This document shows positions 1 through 9,327 of a stretch of DNA of 64,000 nucleotides, piece after piece. The translations under genes and the position numbers were made by a program. This DNA is from Boswellia sacra (taxonomy: Eukaryota > Streptophyta > Magnoliopsida > Sapindales > Burseraceae), in contig SNVD02013737.1 of assembly GCA_013180625.2 (NCBI GenBank), forward strand, positions 1 through 64,000, in the 5' to 3' direction. The notes below the pieces were generated by a model that worked only from the letters and a program-made list of their open reading frames with translations, made no database searches and was not told the origin of the DNA. Position 1 is the first letter of the stretch. Each line of letters begins with the position of its first letter.

Positions 1-880
1 AAATCTTTGTGATGAAAATGGTTTGAACATAATTTTTCTGCACTTAGAACTCCACAACAAAATGGTGTTGTTGAGAGAAAAAATAGGACTATCCAAGAAA
101 TGGCTAGGACCATGTTACTTGAAAATAATTTGCCAAAATATTTTTGGACCGAAGCCGTTAATACCGCATGCTTTATAATCAATAGAGTCCATATTAGAGC
201 TTAATGAAGAAAACTCCTTATGAACTTTGGAAAGGAAGAAAACCCAACATTGGATTTTTTAAAGTTTTTGGATGTAAATGTTTTATTTTAAACACCAAGG
301 ATAACCTTGAAAATTTTGATGCAAAAGCCAATGTTGGAATTTTTGTTGGCTACTCCAACCATAGTAAAGCATATAGAGTTTTTAACAAAAAAAAACTCTT
401 ACTATTGAAGAATTTATGCATGTTGAATTTGATAAAAATAATGTGATTTCTTCAAAGAATTTAGATGATGATATTGTTGAGGTAGAAAGGCAAATCAAGG
501 AATCAAGGCTTGATAAAAAGAGCTAAGATGAATTACAACTTTAACAAGAAAAGCTTGAGGAAGTAAATGATTCTTCCCAAGAATTACCAAAGGAATGGAG
601 GTATGCAAAAGCTCACCCTAAAGATCTCATTATTGGTGAACCATCACAAGGTATGTAAACTAGATCTTCTTTTAAGAATTTTTGTAATCATTTTGCTTTT
701 GTCTCTCAATTTGAATAAAAATCTTTTAAAGAAGCCAAAAATAAGGAAAGTTGGATTTTGGCTATGCAAGAAGAATTGAACCAATTTGAGAGAAATCAAG
801 TTTGGGAATTAGTCCCTAGACCCAAATATGACTAAACCCCTTAGTCAAGATAGATTTTGCATGATTAGAAGAGAATTAGG
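1..880 (+). pseudogene. Integrase C-terminus and RT stump of copia A
   Basis: Translation shows the copia integrase catalytic end (NGVVERKNRT near 60-95) followed by the usual GKR/zone motifs (KTPYELWKGRKPN at about 205-245, VFGCKCFILN, GIFVGYSNHSKAYRVF at about 335-380). The frame is broken by tandem stops near 200 and by indels near 390 and 530. At about 770-825 the start of reverse transcriptase appears ([20 protein letters not shown]). It then jumps at about 827-832 straight into the last residues of RNase H (SQDRFCMIRRELGMLD, 845-890). Compared with element E (61915-63236), about 1.3 kb of RT and RNase H is deleted, so this copy cannot encode polymerase. Confidence 0.88.
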
Positions 881-934
881 CATGTTGGATATATCTTAAT
901 TTTGCTTTAATATGATAATCTTTGAATGGTAGTA

Positions 935-1139
935 TATGTTAAGGGGGAGAATATATTTAGGGGGAGCAGTTAATTTGATTACATCTTTTTTATGATAACA
1001 AAAAGGGGAGAAATGGTTGGATTGCTTATATTTATAACAAGTGCCATCTTTTCGCTTATTCTTGATTTTATTTTCATTCTTGATTTTAGATATTATTTTA
1101 AAGCAATCAATGGTTTGTCATCATCAAAAAGGAGGAGAT
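935..1139 (+). promoter_or_regulatory. Multiple polypurine tracts of copia A
   Basis: Four purine runs precede the 3' LTR: AAGGGGGAGAA (about 940), TTAGGGGGAGC (about 956), AAAAAGGGGAGAAATGG (about 1000) and AAAAAGGAGGAGAT directly against the LTR start at 1140. The last is the expected plus-strand primer; the others are the extra tracts typical of Sireviruses. The same set is at 38800-39004 in B and 63340-63534 in E. Confidence 0.8.
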
Positions 1140-1349
1140 TGTTAGCCCTAAGGCTACATGATAATTTTGATGATAACAATACACATTGATTAATTGAGAT
1201 TTACTAACATGTTTATTTATGTGCAAGAATAAGATTCAATGAAATATTTGTAAAATCAAGAGGAGGCTTATTAAAATGAAGTGTTGAAGCTAAGGAGAAG
1301 ACTACATGTTAAAGGCACCAAAGTTTAAGAATAAGGTTTGATTCAAGGA

Positions 1350-2110
1350 ATGTGATACATGAGCAATGTTCAATCAGTTGGTCATATATTTCTCTACAGA
1401 TGTCCAAATGACATGATTATTAAGCCTTTAGAAAGCTTACTCAATTTATAACATTTCATATGTTTTAAAGAAATTTACATTTCAAGTGTAAGGTTGTCCA
1501 AATCATCATGAAAGTTGAAAGACAAATAGAAGCAGCTGACATGAGCACTGAATACTCTTTTAGACATATCTTGAGATAGAAAAATCAAAATTACTTGATT
1601 ATTATGGAATTGGAAAGAGGACATAATGAGGCACATTTCATATGTTTTGAAGAAATTCAAATTTCAAATGGAAGGCCGACATAATTGACATGCAATTCGG
1701 TGGACTGACACAAGAAAGAAAAATCAACTCACATGAGCATCGAATAGTTTTTTGGCCATATCTGAAGATAGAGATATCAAAATTCTTTGATTCTTAATGT
1801 TTTGGAAAGCTTATTCAAATATGCAAATCTTTTATGTTTTGAAGAAATTCAAATTTCAAACAGAATTCTGACAGAATTATCATTCAATTCGGTGGACTGA
1901 GACAAGGAAGAAAAATCAAGTCACATGAGTACCGAATGGTGTTTTGGCCATATCTTGAGCTACAGATATCCAAATGACTTTATTCTTGATGCGTTGGAAA
2001 GCTTGTTCAAATGTGCAAATTGTTTATGTTTTTCAGATTTTCAAATTGCAAACGGAACATTGACAAAAATGGCAGACAATATTACGGTTTTTATGGTAGG
2101 CAGAAAATTT
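1350..2110 (+). repeat. Degenerate ~190-bp units in the LTR U3
   Basis: Four diverged tandem units run through the upstream half of the LTR. Each carries, in order, CATGAGCA..GAAT, a phrase like GGCCATATCTTGAG, AGATATCCAAAT, TTGATTCTTAATG, TTGGAAAGCTTATTCAAAT, TTTTATGTTTTGAAGAAATTC and a gap-rich AATTCGGTGGACTGAC. Units begin near 1352, 1541, 1736 and 1928. The array is also in the LTRs of B. This is an internally repeated regulatory region ahead of the TATA box. Confidence 0.75.
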
Positions 2111-2392
2111 GGAGTTGGTGTCTTCACTTGATTAAGTTCATCTCATTTGCCTATAAAAGGAGCCCTTCTCCCATGCATTCAGCAAGAAAAGAGAAAAGGG
2201 CAAGAGAAGCATTTTATCAAGCAAAAAAAAAAAAAGAGAAATATCAAGTCTAAAGAGCTTTTATATTCTTTATCTACTCTTTGAAGAGAGTTATACTTTT
2301 GTTGTAAAAATTATCCTTGTTCTTGTATTGTGGTGAGAGTGAGATCTACTTGTAAAGGATAAAAGTTATCATTGAGAGAACTCTTTCCTTAA

Positions 2393-2670
2393 TGAGGTTG
2401 TTCATCAAGAAGAACTCTTGGTGTGGTGTTATCAAGAGTTGAAGAAAGTTGCCTTGGTGAGGTTGTTCATCAAGAAGAACTCTTGGTGTGGTGTTATCAA
2501 GAGTTGAAGGAAGTTGCCTTGGTGAGGTTGTTCATCAAGAAGAACTCTTGGTGTGGTGTTATCAAGGGTTGAAGGAAGTTGCCTTGGTGAGGTTGTTCAT
2601 CAAGAAGAACTCTTGGTGTGGTGTTATCAAGAGTTGGAAGAAAAAGTCTTGGTGAGGTTGTTCATCAAGC
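2393..2670 (+). repeat. 65-bp tandem repeat in LTR of copia A
   Basis: Units starting TGAGGTTGTTCATCAAG begin at 2393, 2458, 2523, 2588 and 2653, an exact 65-bp period, with only scattered substitutions between full units and a truncated last unit. The array lies downstream of the TATA box in the transcribed part of the LTR. Related arrays are at about 35450-35710 and 40215-40465, where some units differ in length. Confidence 0.93.
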
Positions 2671-2986
2671 AAGTTGTAAGATTTCTACAACTTAGTGGAA
2701 AGCTTAGCTCGTGGAGCTAGGAGCCCGTGGACGTAGGCAAGGTTTGCCGAACCACGTAAATTGAGTTTGCACTCTCTTTATCCCTATCCTCTTTACATTT
2801 ACTTGCACTTGTGATTGTTCTTTATTCCCATTCTCTTGATTGCATTCTATTTTCATCTTCTTCACCTTTGTTCTTAAAGAAAGATTTAAATAATTTTGAT
2901 CTTTCAAGAAAAGTTTTCTAAATCCGTTTTTATAAATAAAAACCCAATTCACCCCCCCTCTTGGGTTGCTATACCTGGGTCAACAT

Positions 2987-3222
2987 ATATAAAGGCTATT
3001 TCATATTATATAATCTGTGGATTATTTCTCTAGTGGAATACTTCCATCATGGGGTACTTCTATAGTAAAGTACATGTTGTTTCTTATTAAATAAAACATA
3101 CAGTAATTCTCTTTTGTTAAGTGTGATGTAGCAAACTTCTGTTAAATTTTTCATAACGTACGATATCAAAATTCTGCAAACTAGTATCAGAGTATGTAAT
3201 AGTGGCATCTAAACTTCCAACA
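2987..3222 (+). repeat. Right part of 5' LTR of element F
   Basis: Aligns to 4421 onwards in the right LTR from ATATAAAGGCTATTTCATATT through GTATCAGAGTATGTAA and CATCT, with many substitutions. It is cut at its left by the insertion of element A. Confidence 0.78.
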
Positions 3223-4259
3223 ATGGTATCAAAGCCAGACCAGAGTGCCGAATATGATGAGAGTGCTGAATCTCACATTCGATGATCAAGGGACGATCTT
3301 GGTGTATATTCAGAGCCACATGAGAGAGTCACAAGAGAGGTAACTCTACTGATATGCAGAGCTTGACGGGCATAGGAGAAAGTCACTGATTTCCAAGGAA
3401 ATGGGAAGGGTCTTAATGGTCAAAATTGATCAAGGTAGAAACCAAAGACTATAGACATGTCAAAGGTTGAATCGCAGTCATCTCAGTTTTGTTGTGTTAC
3501 AATATTCGCAATAGCAACAATAACAATGCAAGCAACAATAATAGAACTTTGTATGTGCTGTTATATTACCGATAACAAAAGGTCTTACGAGACTTACGAC
3601 AGAAAATTATGGTGATAGGTCGTCTAACATTTGATTCTCATTCAAAAGATTTGTAAAGGTTATATTGTTAGCAAAAAACATCAAGATGCTTTTGCAACAA
3701 GGAAGTTAGTGAAACGGTTGAGAATATAAAAAGAGTCTTAAGTATTGTGATAAAAAGTTCAATAAGACATTCCATGGAGTTTGGCATAGTAGATCTTTGG
3801 CACTAAAGGTGAAATTACTGTGATAAATCTGATAACCAGTTTTTGTCAAGTGATCTACAAGAGTAACAGATCAAGAAGACAGTCAAGTGATCTGCAAAGT
3901 GCGATTAAAGGAGCTAGCCCGAGACAGATCAAGAAGGAGATTCATTCTCTTCAAGGTGTGATTCTGCAGATTAGCTATGGGTTGAACATAAGCTAAGGTC
4001 TTTTGCTAATGTAATAATTTGTCTTGAAAGTGGACACTACAGGCTAGAATAAGAAAGAAGACTTGAGAGTTGGTTGAAAATACTCAAGAAGAAACCGTGT
4101 TTTTGCATGGCAAAGCTAACATTGGTTTTTTTTTTTCATAAAATGAAATAGAAATCTGTTTTATAGATAACAATTAATGTTGGAACAACCAATTTAAGGA
4201 AGATTATGCATATATTTATTAAACTGAATTTTTTAAAATGTTTAGTTTAAGGGAGGAAA

Positions 4260-4655
4260 TGTTATGATAAGTTTAGACCTACTCTTTAGGAAGTAGGATT
4301 GTTGCAATTATAGTTGAATTGATCACTACAAATAAATGATTAGTTCCTATATAATCTCTCAAGTAAGTAGTGGTTAGCAATGATTCTACATTCATGGTTA
4401 AGTGGTTTGATTCAATGCTCATATAAAGGCTATTTCATATTGTGTAATCTGTTGTTTATTTCCCTAGTAGAATACTTCCATCATGAGGTACTTCTATAGT
4501 GAAGTATATGTTATTACTTATTAAATAAAATATATAGTTATTCTCATCTGTTAAGTGTGTTGTAGTAAACTTCTGTTAAGTTATTCATAACATATGATAT
4601 CAGAATTCTGCAGATAAGTATCAGAGTATGTAACAGTGACATCTGAATTTCTTAT
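4260..4655 (+). repeat. 3' LTR of element F
   Basis: Begins TGTTATGATAAG directly after a purine tract and matches the truncated left LTR over its right 235 bp. The exact right end is uncertain because the last bases diverge between copies. From 4656 to 5117 I see no gene. That stretch holds an imperfect TTGATTGATTGATT repeat (about 4740-4790), an (AT)n run at about 4921-4950 and AT-rich spacer. Confidence 0.72.
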
Positions 4656-5117
4656 AATTTATAGGCTCTTGTATGTACAAGAATGGAAAGGGGAAACAAA
4701 AAAGATAGAGAAGGAAAGCAAATAATTATAATAATGATGATTGATTAATTGATTATATGCCTAAAGTAAGGTTGATTGATTGATTGATTTAATGCCTAAA
4801 CTAGAGGTGATTGATATCAATCATATACTAAAATCATGGCAATGATATATTCTAACACTTTTCATTGATGTGAACTACTACATTAACTGCTCAAGTTTTG
4901 TATTTTGACATAAACCCTAGATATACATATATATATATATATATATATATTGCCATAGAACAACCTAATTAAATTATCCCCTTCGACAAACTTAAAGCAT
5001 GCAAAATAAACAAACAAACTAATAAATACAAACTAAACAATTAAGAATAAAAATAAGGGTATTTTACTCTTATAAATTTTTTATTTTTTACATTTGTATT
5101 CATTTTTTTAATTAGAA

Positions 5118-5235
5118 TGAATTGAAACTAGAAGATATTCTGAAATCATTCCAATGCTACATGCATGAAACTGGAGGCTTTAAAGAAGATTTTGCAAACA
5201 TATATGCGAGAATCAATTATATCAACTCATTAACC
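5118..5235 (+). pseudogene. Terpene synthase exon 7 relic (plus strand)
   Basis: A plus-strand frame reads ELKLEDILKSFQCYMHETGG followed by FKEDFAN. This corresponds to the start of the last exon of class I plant terpene synthases, where DELKRGDVxKSIQCYMHETGxSEEDA is the usual pattern. The frame then runs into unrelated AT-rich DNA. No other exon is found next to it on this strand, and the other terpene-synthase pieces nearby are on the opposite strand. It is therefore an isolated, inverted exon fragment, not a gene. From 5236 to about 6490 I see only AT-rich spacer. Confidence 0.72.
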
Positions 5236-6499
5236 ATCTTAACGATTCAATTAAGTGAAGTTAATTACTATAAATTTGTGTTCAAATATTATACAAAAAA
5301 TTTGTGTTAATAAAACTAACTCTAAATTAAAAATTGCTTTATATTTTACTTGCTTTTGGAATTCTTTTCCGTCTTTTACTGAGCCAGCGACATGTATATA
5401 TAATTTGTTGCTATAAACATATTTTGGTGGAAAATTACCTTGCACCAAAGAAAATTTTGACCTTTGATGCTACCTCCGTTGTCCAAATAGTAGCATTGAG
5501 ACTCACAATTTAGATCACCACTAGCTTAATCTGCCAAATTATTTCATAATCTTCTACGCACAGATAATTTTGTCATTATATTTTATTTATAATAACAAAA
5601 TATTAAAAACAAAATAAAATAAATACCACCCCTTCTCACTTATTTCTTCTTGTCTATTTCTGTCTCCTATCTTATTCTTTCCTTTGTTTAATTAGTTTTC
5701 CTTATCTTTGGAGACTAATGATTCTAAAAGCAAGCTAAGCACACTATATTTTATTTTTAGTTTGTTTAATTATTTTATAAACAGAAGTGTCTATGATGAC
5801 ATCAAAAGTCAATAATACCCTCATAATGCCCCAACATCATAATGTGTTTCTTACTAACGATTAATGTCAGAATTGGAGGTCTCAATTTTCTTGTCCAATT
5901 AAACAAGGAAGATGGAAATAAGCATTTTACAAGGGTGCAAATTTTGTTTACCTATAGTTCAACCCTGCAAAGAGTTAAACCATCTCATTAATTAGTAAAT
6001 CGACTCTCAATTAAACTAACATATATGAATTAACCAATCAATTATCAGAACCAATCAATCAATTTTTAGACCGGCAGACAGCAAGATTCAAACTCTCTTC
6101 CACAAGTGGAATATTGATTCATTCTATCTTTTTATTTACTTTTTTAATATGATGGCTAGATAGTTCAAATTATAAAATAGGAGGTGACGAAACATAGGTT
6201 TGAATTCCGAAACATGTAATGTTTGAATTCATGACACTGCATTATAACGTTTCATGTTAACATTCAAAAAAATGTGTTTGGCATCACGTTGCTAATGACG
6301 CATAGAGATTTTCCCCCCCACTATGTCAACTAGGACCATTAAGCAATTATCAGCAGTTGTACTATGGTTGAAGAAATTTCTACTTTGTCAGGAATTTTCA
6401 TAATCCTGAAATTAATTACTTATTTTGAGTGGGTCATTAAGAGTTTGTACTGTTTGTGATGCTAAATTTGCCACTTTACCCACTTAGTATTTTATTCTT

Positions 6500-6890
6500 T
6501 AATATATGAAAGGTTTGGGTTGAAAGTAGGTCGCGGATTGTTGATCACTTTTTTCTGCATTCGTTCTCGTATGGACTGGGAAATGTTCCAGAAACTAGCT
6601 ATATTAATATCATCTTCATGCAAAAAAATTTGTTCATTTTTCTCAATTAATGTCTCTAAGCATATTCTGGAATAGCATGATGAGCACATTAGGCTTTTAT
6701 TTCCAAGAAAAGATGAAAAATAGAGAAAACAAGAAAAGAAAACAAAAAAATCTTCCTGCAGTATCAAAATCCATGCATTAATTGTCGAGGAATTCAAGGG
6801 TTGGAATGCATCCTCAATTGTTTTGTACCAACTTACCTCGAATAAAGTATATATGAGTTGCACAAATTTGCCCACTGAAGCTGTTTGTGA
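6500..6890 (-). pseudogene. Possible terpene synthase exon 6 relic
   Basis: A minus-strand open frame lies just downstream of the exon-5 relic, where exon 6 of a terpene synthase would be expected. Part of it (EVSWYKT...FQPLNSSTINAWILI) loosely resembles the exon-6 stretch around EAKWYxxxYxPTxxEYLxNAWISI. The rest does not match anything I recognise, and a good donor-like GGTAAGT lies inside it. This is a weak identification based mainly on position. It could be unrelated sequence that happens to be open. Confidence 0.3.
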
Positions 6891-6973
6891 CGCTAAACAG
6901 TACCAAACATAATAATCTAAATCTAGCTACTAAAAATTTATTTTCTTAACTAAAAATTTGAAAAAACACTAAC

Positions 6974-7069
6974 CTATCAACATCATCGTTAAAGAGATCA
7001 AGCTCATCCCAGGTGCCATAAACATCATCGGTTATTGTCATCAAGGCACTTAACTTTGTGGAAATCTTC
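6974..7069 (-). pseudogene. Terpene synthase exon 5 relic, broken DDxxD
   Basis: A 96-nt minus-strand exon with intact flanking splice sites (TTGTAG before it, GTTAGT after it) encodes RKISTKLSALMTITDDVYG followed by TWDELDLFNDDVDR. This matches the terpene-synthase exon that carries the DDxxD metal-binding motif (normally TxIDDIYDVYGTLDELELF). Here DDVY runs directly into GTWDEL: about three residues, including the third Asp of DDxxD, are missing. DDxxD binds the Mg-diphosphate of the substrate, so a protein with this exon would not be expected to work. It lies downstream of a misplaced C-terminal fragment (7257-7337), so exon order is also disturbed. Confidence 0.8.
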
Positions 7070-7209
7070 CTACAATATCAAAAATTAACGAGGTTCAAGT
7101 AACGACCCCATGACCCGGAATTATTAATTCTTAATTATTATCATAATTATAAAAAGCAATTGAAATGAAACGTAAGTTTCAGTTATTACCACGGAGAGAA
7201 ATGGATACA

Positions 7210-7240
7210 GCGCGCGCGCGCGCGCACACTCTCTCTCTCC
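7210..7240. repeat. (CG)n-(CT)n microsatellite
   Basis: An alternating CG run at about 7211-7225 is followed by ACA and (CT)n to 7239, in the 3' flank of the terpene-synthase C-terminal relic. Related DNA at 16430-16460 has no CG run. Confidence 0.9.
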
Positions 7241-7256
7241 TTATTTTGTCATACTC

Positions 7257-7337
7257 TTAACTAAACTTATCTTGACCATCAACATTCGTGATTGGAATGG
7301 GATTAACAAGTAGTGACGATACATAATCATCTCCTTT
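7257..7337 (-). pseudogene. Terpene synthase C-terminal relic
   Basis: The minus strand reads DDYVSSLLVNPIPITNVDG followed by QDKFS and a stop at 7257-7259. The same C-terminus (NNVLSLLVNPIPV...) ends the second locus at 16561. This is the last part of exon 7, yet it sits upstream of exon 5 (6974-7069) and directly downstream of the exon-3 fragment. An internal deletion or rearrangement must have joined exon 3 to the gene end. A 25-bp direct repeat (ATTCCTTTGCAATCTTCATT, at about 7359 and 7448) lies at the junction and may mark it. Confidence 0.75.
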
Positions 7338-7375
7338 GCTAAGTTATTACATTTAAATTTATTCCTTTGCAATCT

Positions 7376-8491
7376 TCATTTAAGAGCGTCTGACCTTCCA
7401 ATTTCCTCTCCTTCTTCCAAAAGGTATGCTGCTTCATAAAGATTTAAAATTCCTTTGCAATCTTCATTTAAGAATGACTTCAAGTTTCCCATCTCATCCC
7501 TAAAATTACTGAAAATTTCTACAAGAAGAATGCATATTAGTTAATTATTTCATTAATCATCTCTGAATTGAACTGAGCTAAGGACAAAATCAATGTAAAA
7601 TATATATGTGGAACATCGCAAGGAAATCACTTCTTATATATGTATTAACTTAATTTGTACGGTCCAAATATGATGCCCATATGATGCATCCAGAGCTCGA
7701 CCCAGTAACTATCAAATTTTTCCAATGTTTCAAAAACAGATCAGAGTCGCATAAGCTGCGGAGCATGCGGTAATTCTTTGTACTCGTGGAATTTTTTTAA
7801 AAACAACATGCTATAGCTAGGGTTCTTTCAACTAGTAGGGTATTGTTAAGAAATCGTTTGACTTAAAACCTTAAATTTTTAAGCAGGGAGCCCAACTATA
7901 GTATTTCAAGCTTTTCTTTAGCTTCAACATGGATAAGAGACTACTTTGTCTAAGATGCAAAGCCAGAAAGAAAATATATAATTTATAGATGGAGCTAGTA
8001 CCTGGGGATGTACCAAAGCCATGATGTCTCAGTAGTCTAAATTTAAGAGCTACGGTGTATAAACTATCTTCATTTTGCTTATGATTGCTGTGTATTATAC
8101 TCAGGATCCTCTTAATTTCATTCTTAAAGTGATAAGAAACTCCAAGTCTTTGCAAGTTATCAATGAGCTCGAGGTCATCTAAACTACCCTTCGCGGTATC
8201 ATCAAGGAGCATCATCCTCACTTCTTCCCTCCGCCTTTCCAGTCGTCTGGAGTATGATTCTCCCTACGTAACAAATTAATTGTCTTTTATTAGCCAATTA
8301 ATCTTTGTTCTAAGCAGAAGAAAATAATTGTAATCGCACAATTAACTATAAATGAAAGTATGTGTACGTATAAATACCACATGGTCGCTCCTAAGTGATT
8401 GAATATATTCATAACTCCAAATGGAAGGTTTGTAGTTGGCTGATCGCCTAACAGTAGTGGATTGAACAGGCATTGAAAGAGCGAGAGCCAT
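7376..8491 (-). pseudogene. Terpene synthase 5' half (TPS-b-like), exons 1-3
   Basis: Three exons with good splice sites read in register. Exon 1 (8491-8378, 38 codons) starts MALALSMPVQ and contains RRSANYKPSIW, the RR(x)8W motif of cyclic monoterpene-type synthases. Exon 2 (8263-8002) includes LDDLELIDNLQRLGVSYHF and FRLLRHHGFGTSP, the standard N-terminal alpha-barrel motifs. Exon 3 (7518-7376) has [17 protein letters not shown] and [16 protein letters not shown], then breaks at a stop. Only about 15 residues precede RRx8W, so no obvious plastid transit peptide is present. The central and active-site exons are missing or displaced downstream, so this is a truncated pseudogene, although its N-terminal third is well preserved. 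Confidence 0.85.
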
Positions 8492-8741
8492 TTAGACAAA
8501 ATTCTGATATTATCGAATGTTGGCTTGATTAGTAGGGCGAATTTCATCTCTATTTATACATAAAAGAATCCAACCGCACTGATATGGACATATAGCTAAC
8601 TTAAAAATTATATAATGAAAGAAATAAGATCGATTCATCTTTGTGTTTTCTATCATTGATCACAAGGTTTTAATTTTTCAGTCCGCAATAATTATGGGGC
8701 GTGCCGCAGGGATGGGAAAATCCCAATTTGTCATCAACAAC

Positions 8742-9327
8742 TACCCCTGAGATTTGGGCTATTGTGAAGCGGAAATATTTAGCCTCATTAATCAAGAACA
8801 TCCCTGAGGTTTCCTAAAATTAATGGACTAACATCTTTCGTTAGTTCAGTGTCTAAGGGTAATTAAGTCAAATTATAGTATGTGCAATGAATGGCCAAAA
8901 TCGTTGTTAAAATAATAATCTTCTCCAAAATTTCCACATTTTTTTTAATTTTAGTAACGAAAGAAAAAGTTAAATGTTAGTGGATGGCTTAGCTAGGTCT
9001 TTTAGCGGATGGTTGGGTTTTTGCAATTAAATGTTAGTCTTTGGTTGAATCCCTGCCATCAATGACCTGACGGACGGAGGAAGAAGATGGTTAGAGAAAG
9101 AGAGAGAGAGAGAGGTGAATATGGGAACAGAAAAAAATATAAAATAAAATTTTAATAATATCACGTGGCCTAAAGGAGGAAGATGGCTCTAGGGGTACAA
9201 TAGACTTTTTATATTTCTATAGAATCCAAACTAACAAAAAATGTTAGTACACTGATTTTAAGACATATAAGTGTTTTTTTATTAGAGAGGCAAACTATAT
9301 TTCCGTTGACAATAACCCAAACCTCGG
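8742..9327. mobile_element. Mutator-like MITE with long inverted repeats
   Basis: The left end (CCCCTGAGATTTGGGCTATTGTGAAGCGG from about 8744) and the reverse complement of the right end (CCGAGGTTTGGGTTATTGTCAACGG, from about 9326) match. The similarity continues inward through GGAAATAT, GCCTC and ACTAACAT..TTAGTT for roughly 100 bp. The element is about 585 bp with no coding potential. Long inverted repeats suggest a Mutator-type MITE, but I could not identify a clean target duplication. A short (AG)n run (about 9099-9113) lies inside. Confidence 0.72.

Larger units (their letters stand above)
1..2985 (+). mobile_element. Copia element A, Sirevirus-like, 3' portion
   Basis: This is the 3' part of a Ty1/copia retrotransposon cut by the window edge. 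It contains an integrase C-terminal region, a stump of reverse transcriptase, several polypurine tracts and a complete 3' LTR (1140-2985, TGTTAG...TCAACA). The same family occurs again as elements B (34252-40792) and E (52222-63685), and comparison with E shows what is missing here. Multiple polypurine tracts between pol and the 3' LTR are a known Sirevirus hallmark and are visible here. The DNA to the right is the interrupted 5' LTR of an older element, so A inserted into a pre-existing transposon. Its left target-site duplication is outside the window. Confidence 0.9.
1140..2985 (+). repeat. 3' LTR of copia A (1846 bp)
   Basis: The LTR starts TGTTAGCCCTAAGG and ends GGGTCAACA. It is homologous end to end with the LTRs at 34252-36038 and 39005-40792. 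A TATA box (CCTATAAAAGG) is at about 2150-2160, followed by GAGCCCTTCTCCCATGCA, giving a probable promoter and transcription start. Upstream is a stretch of degenerate units of about 190 bp. Downstream of the promoter are 65-bp tandem repeats, a polyadenylation-like U-rich region and a CT-rich tail. Confidence 0.92.
2986..4655 (+). mobile_element. Copia-type element F, decayed, interrupted by A
   Basis: Two direct copies of an LTR-like sequence (2987-3222 and 4260-4655) flank about 1 kb. The right copy begins TGTTATGATAAG, immediately after a polypurine tract (AAGGGAGGAAA at about 4249-4259). After the left copy, at about 3223, comes ATGGTATCAAAGCC, a mutated copia primer-binding site. Element A sits inside the left LTR: the left copy resumes at the position matching 4421 of the right copy. 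The interior (3223-4259) shows no recognisable coding domain, so F is an internally deleted, non-autonomous remnant. Confidence 0.78.

Noticed and set aside
2393..2670. Regular 65-bp repeat considered as a CRISPR-like array
   Set aside because: Contiguous tandem units without unique spacers, inside a plant LTR and shared with other copies.
4908..4925. AAACCCTAG-like telomere motif
   Set aside because: A single copy only, no array.
6492..6875. 127-codon minus-strand frame as an intact protein
   Set aside because: Only a weak, positional resemblance to terpene-synthase exon 6; listed as a low-confidence relic, not as a gene.
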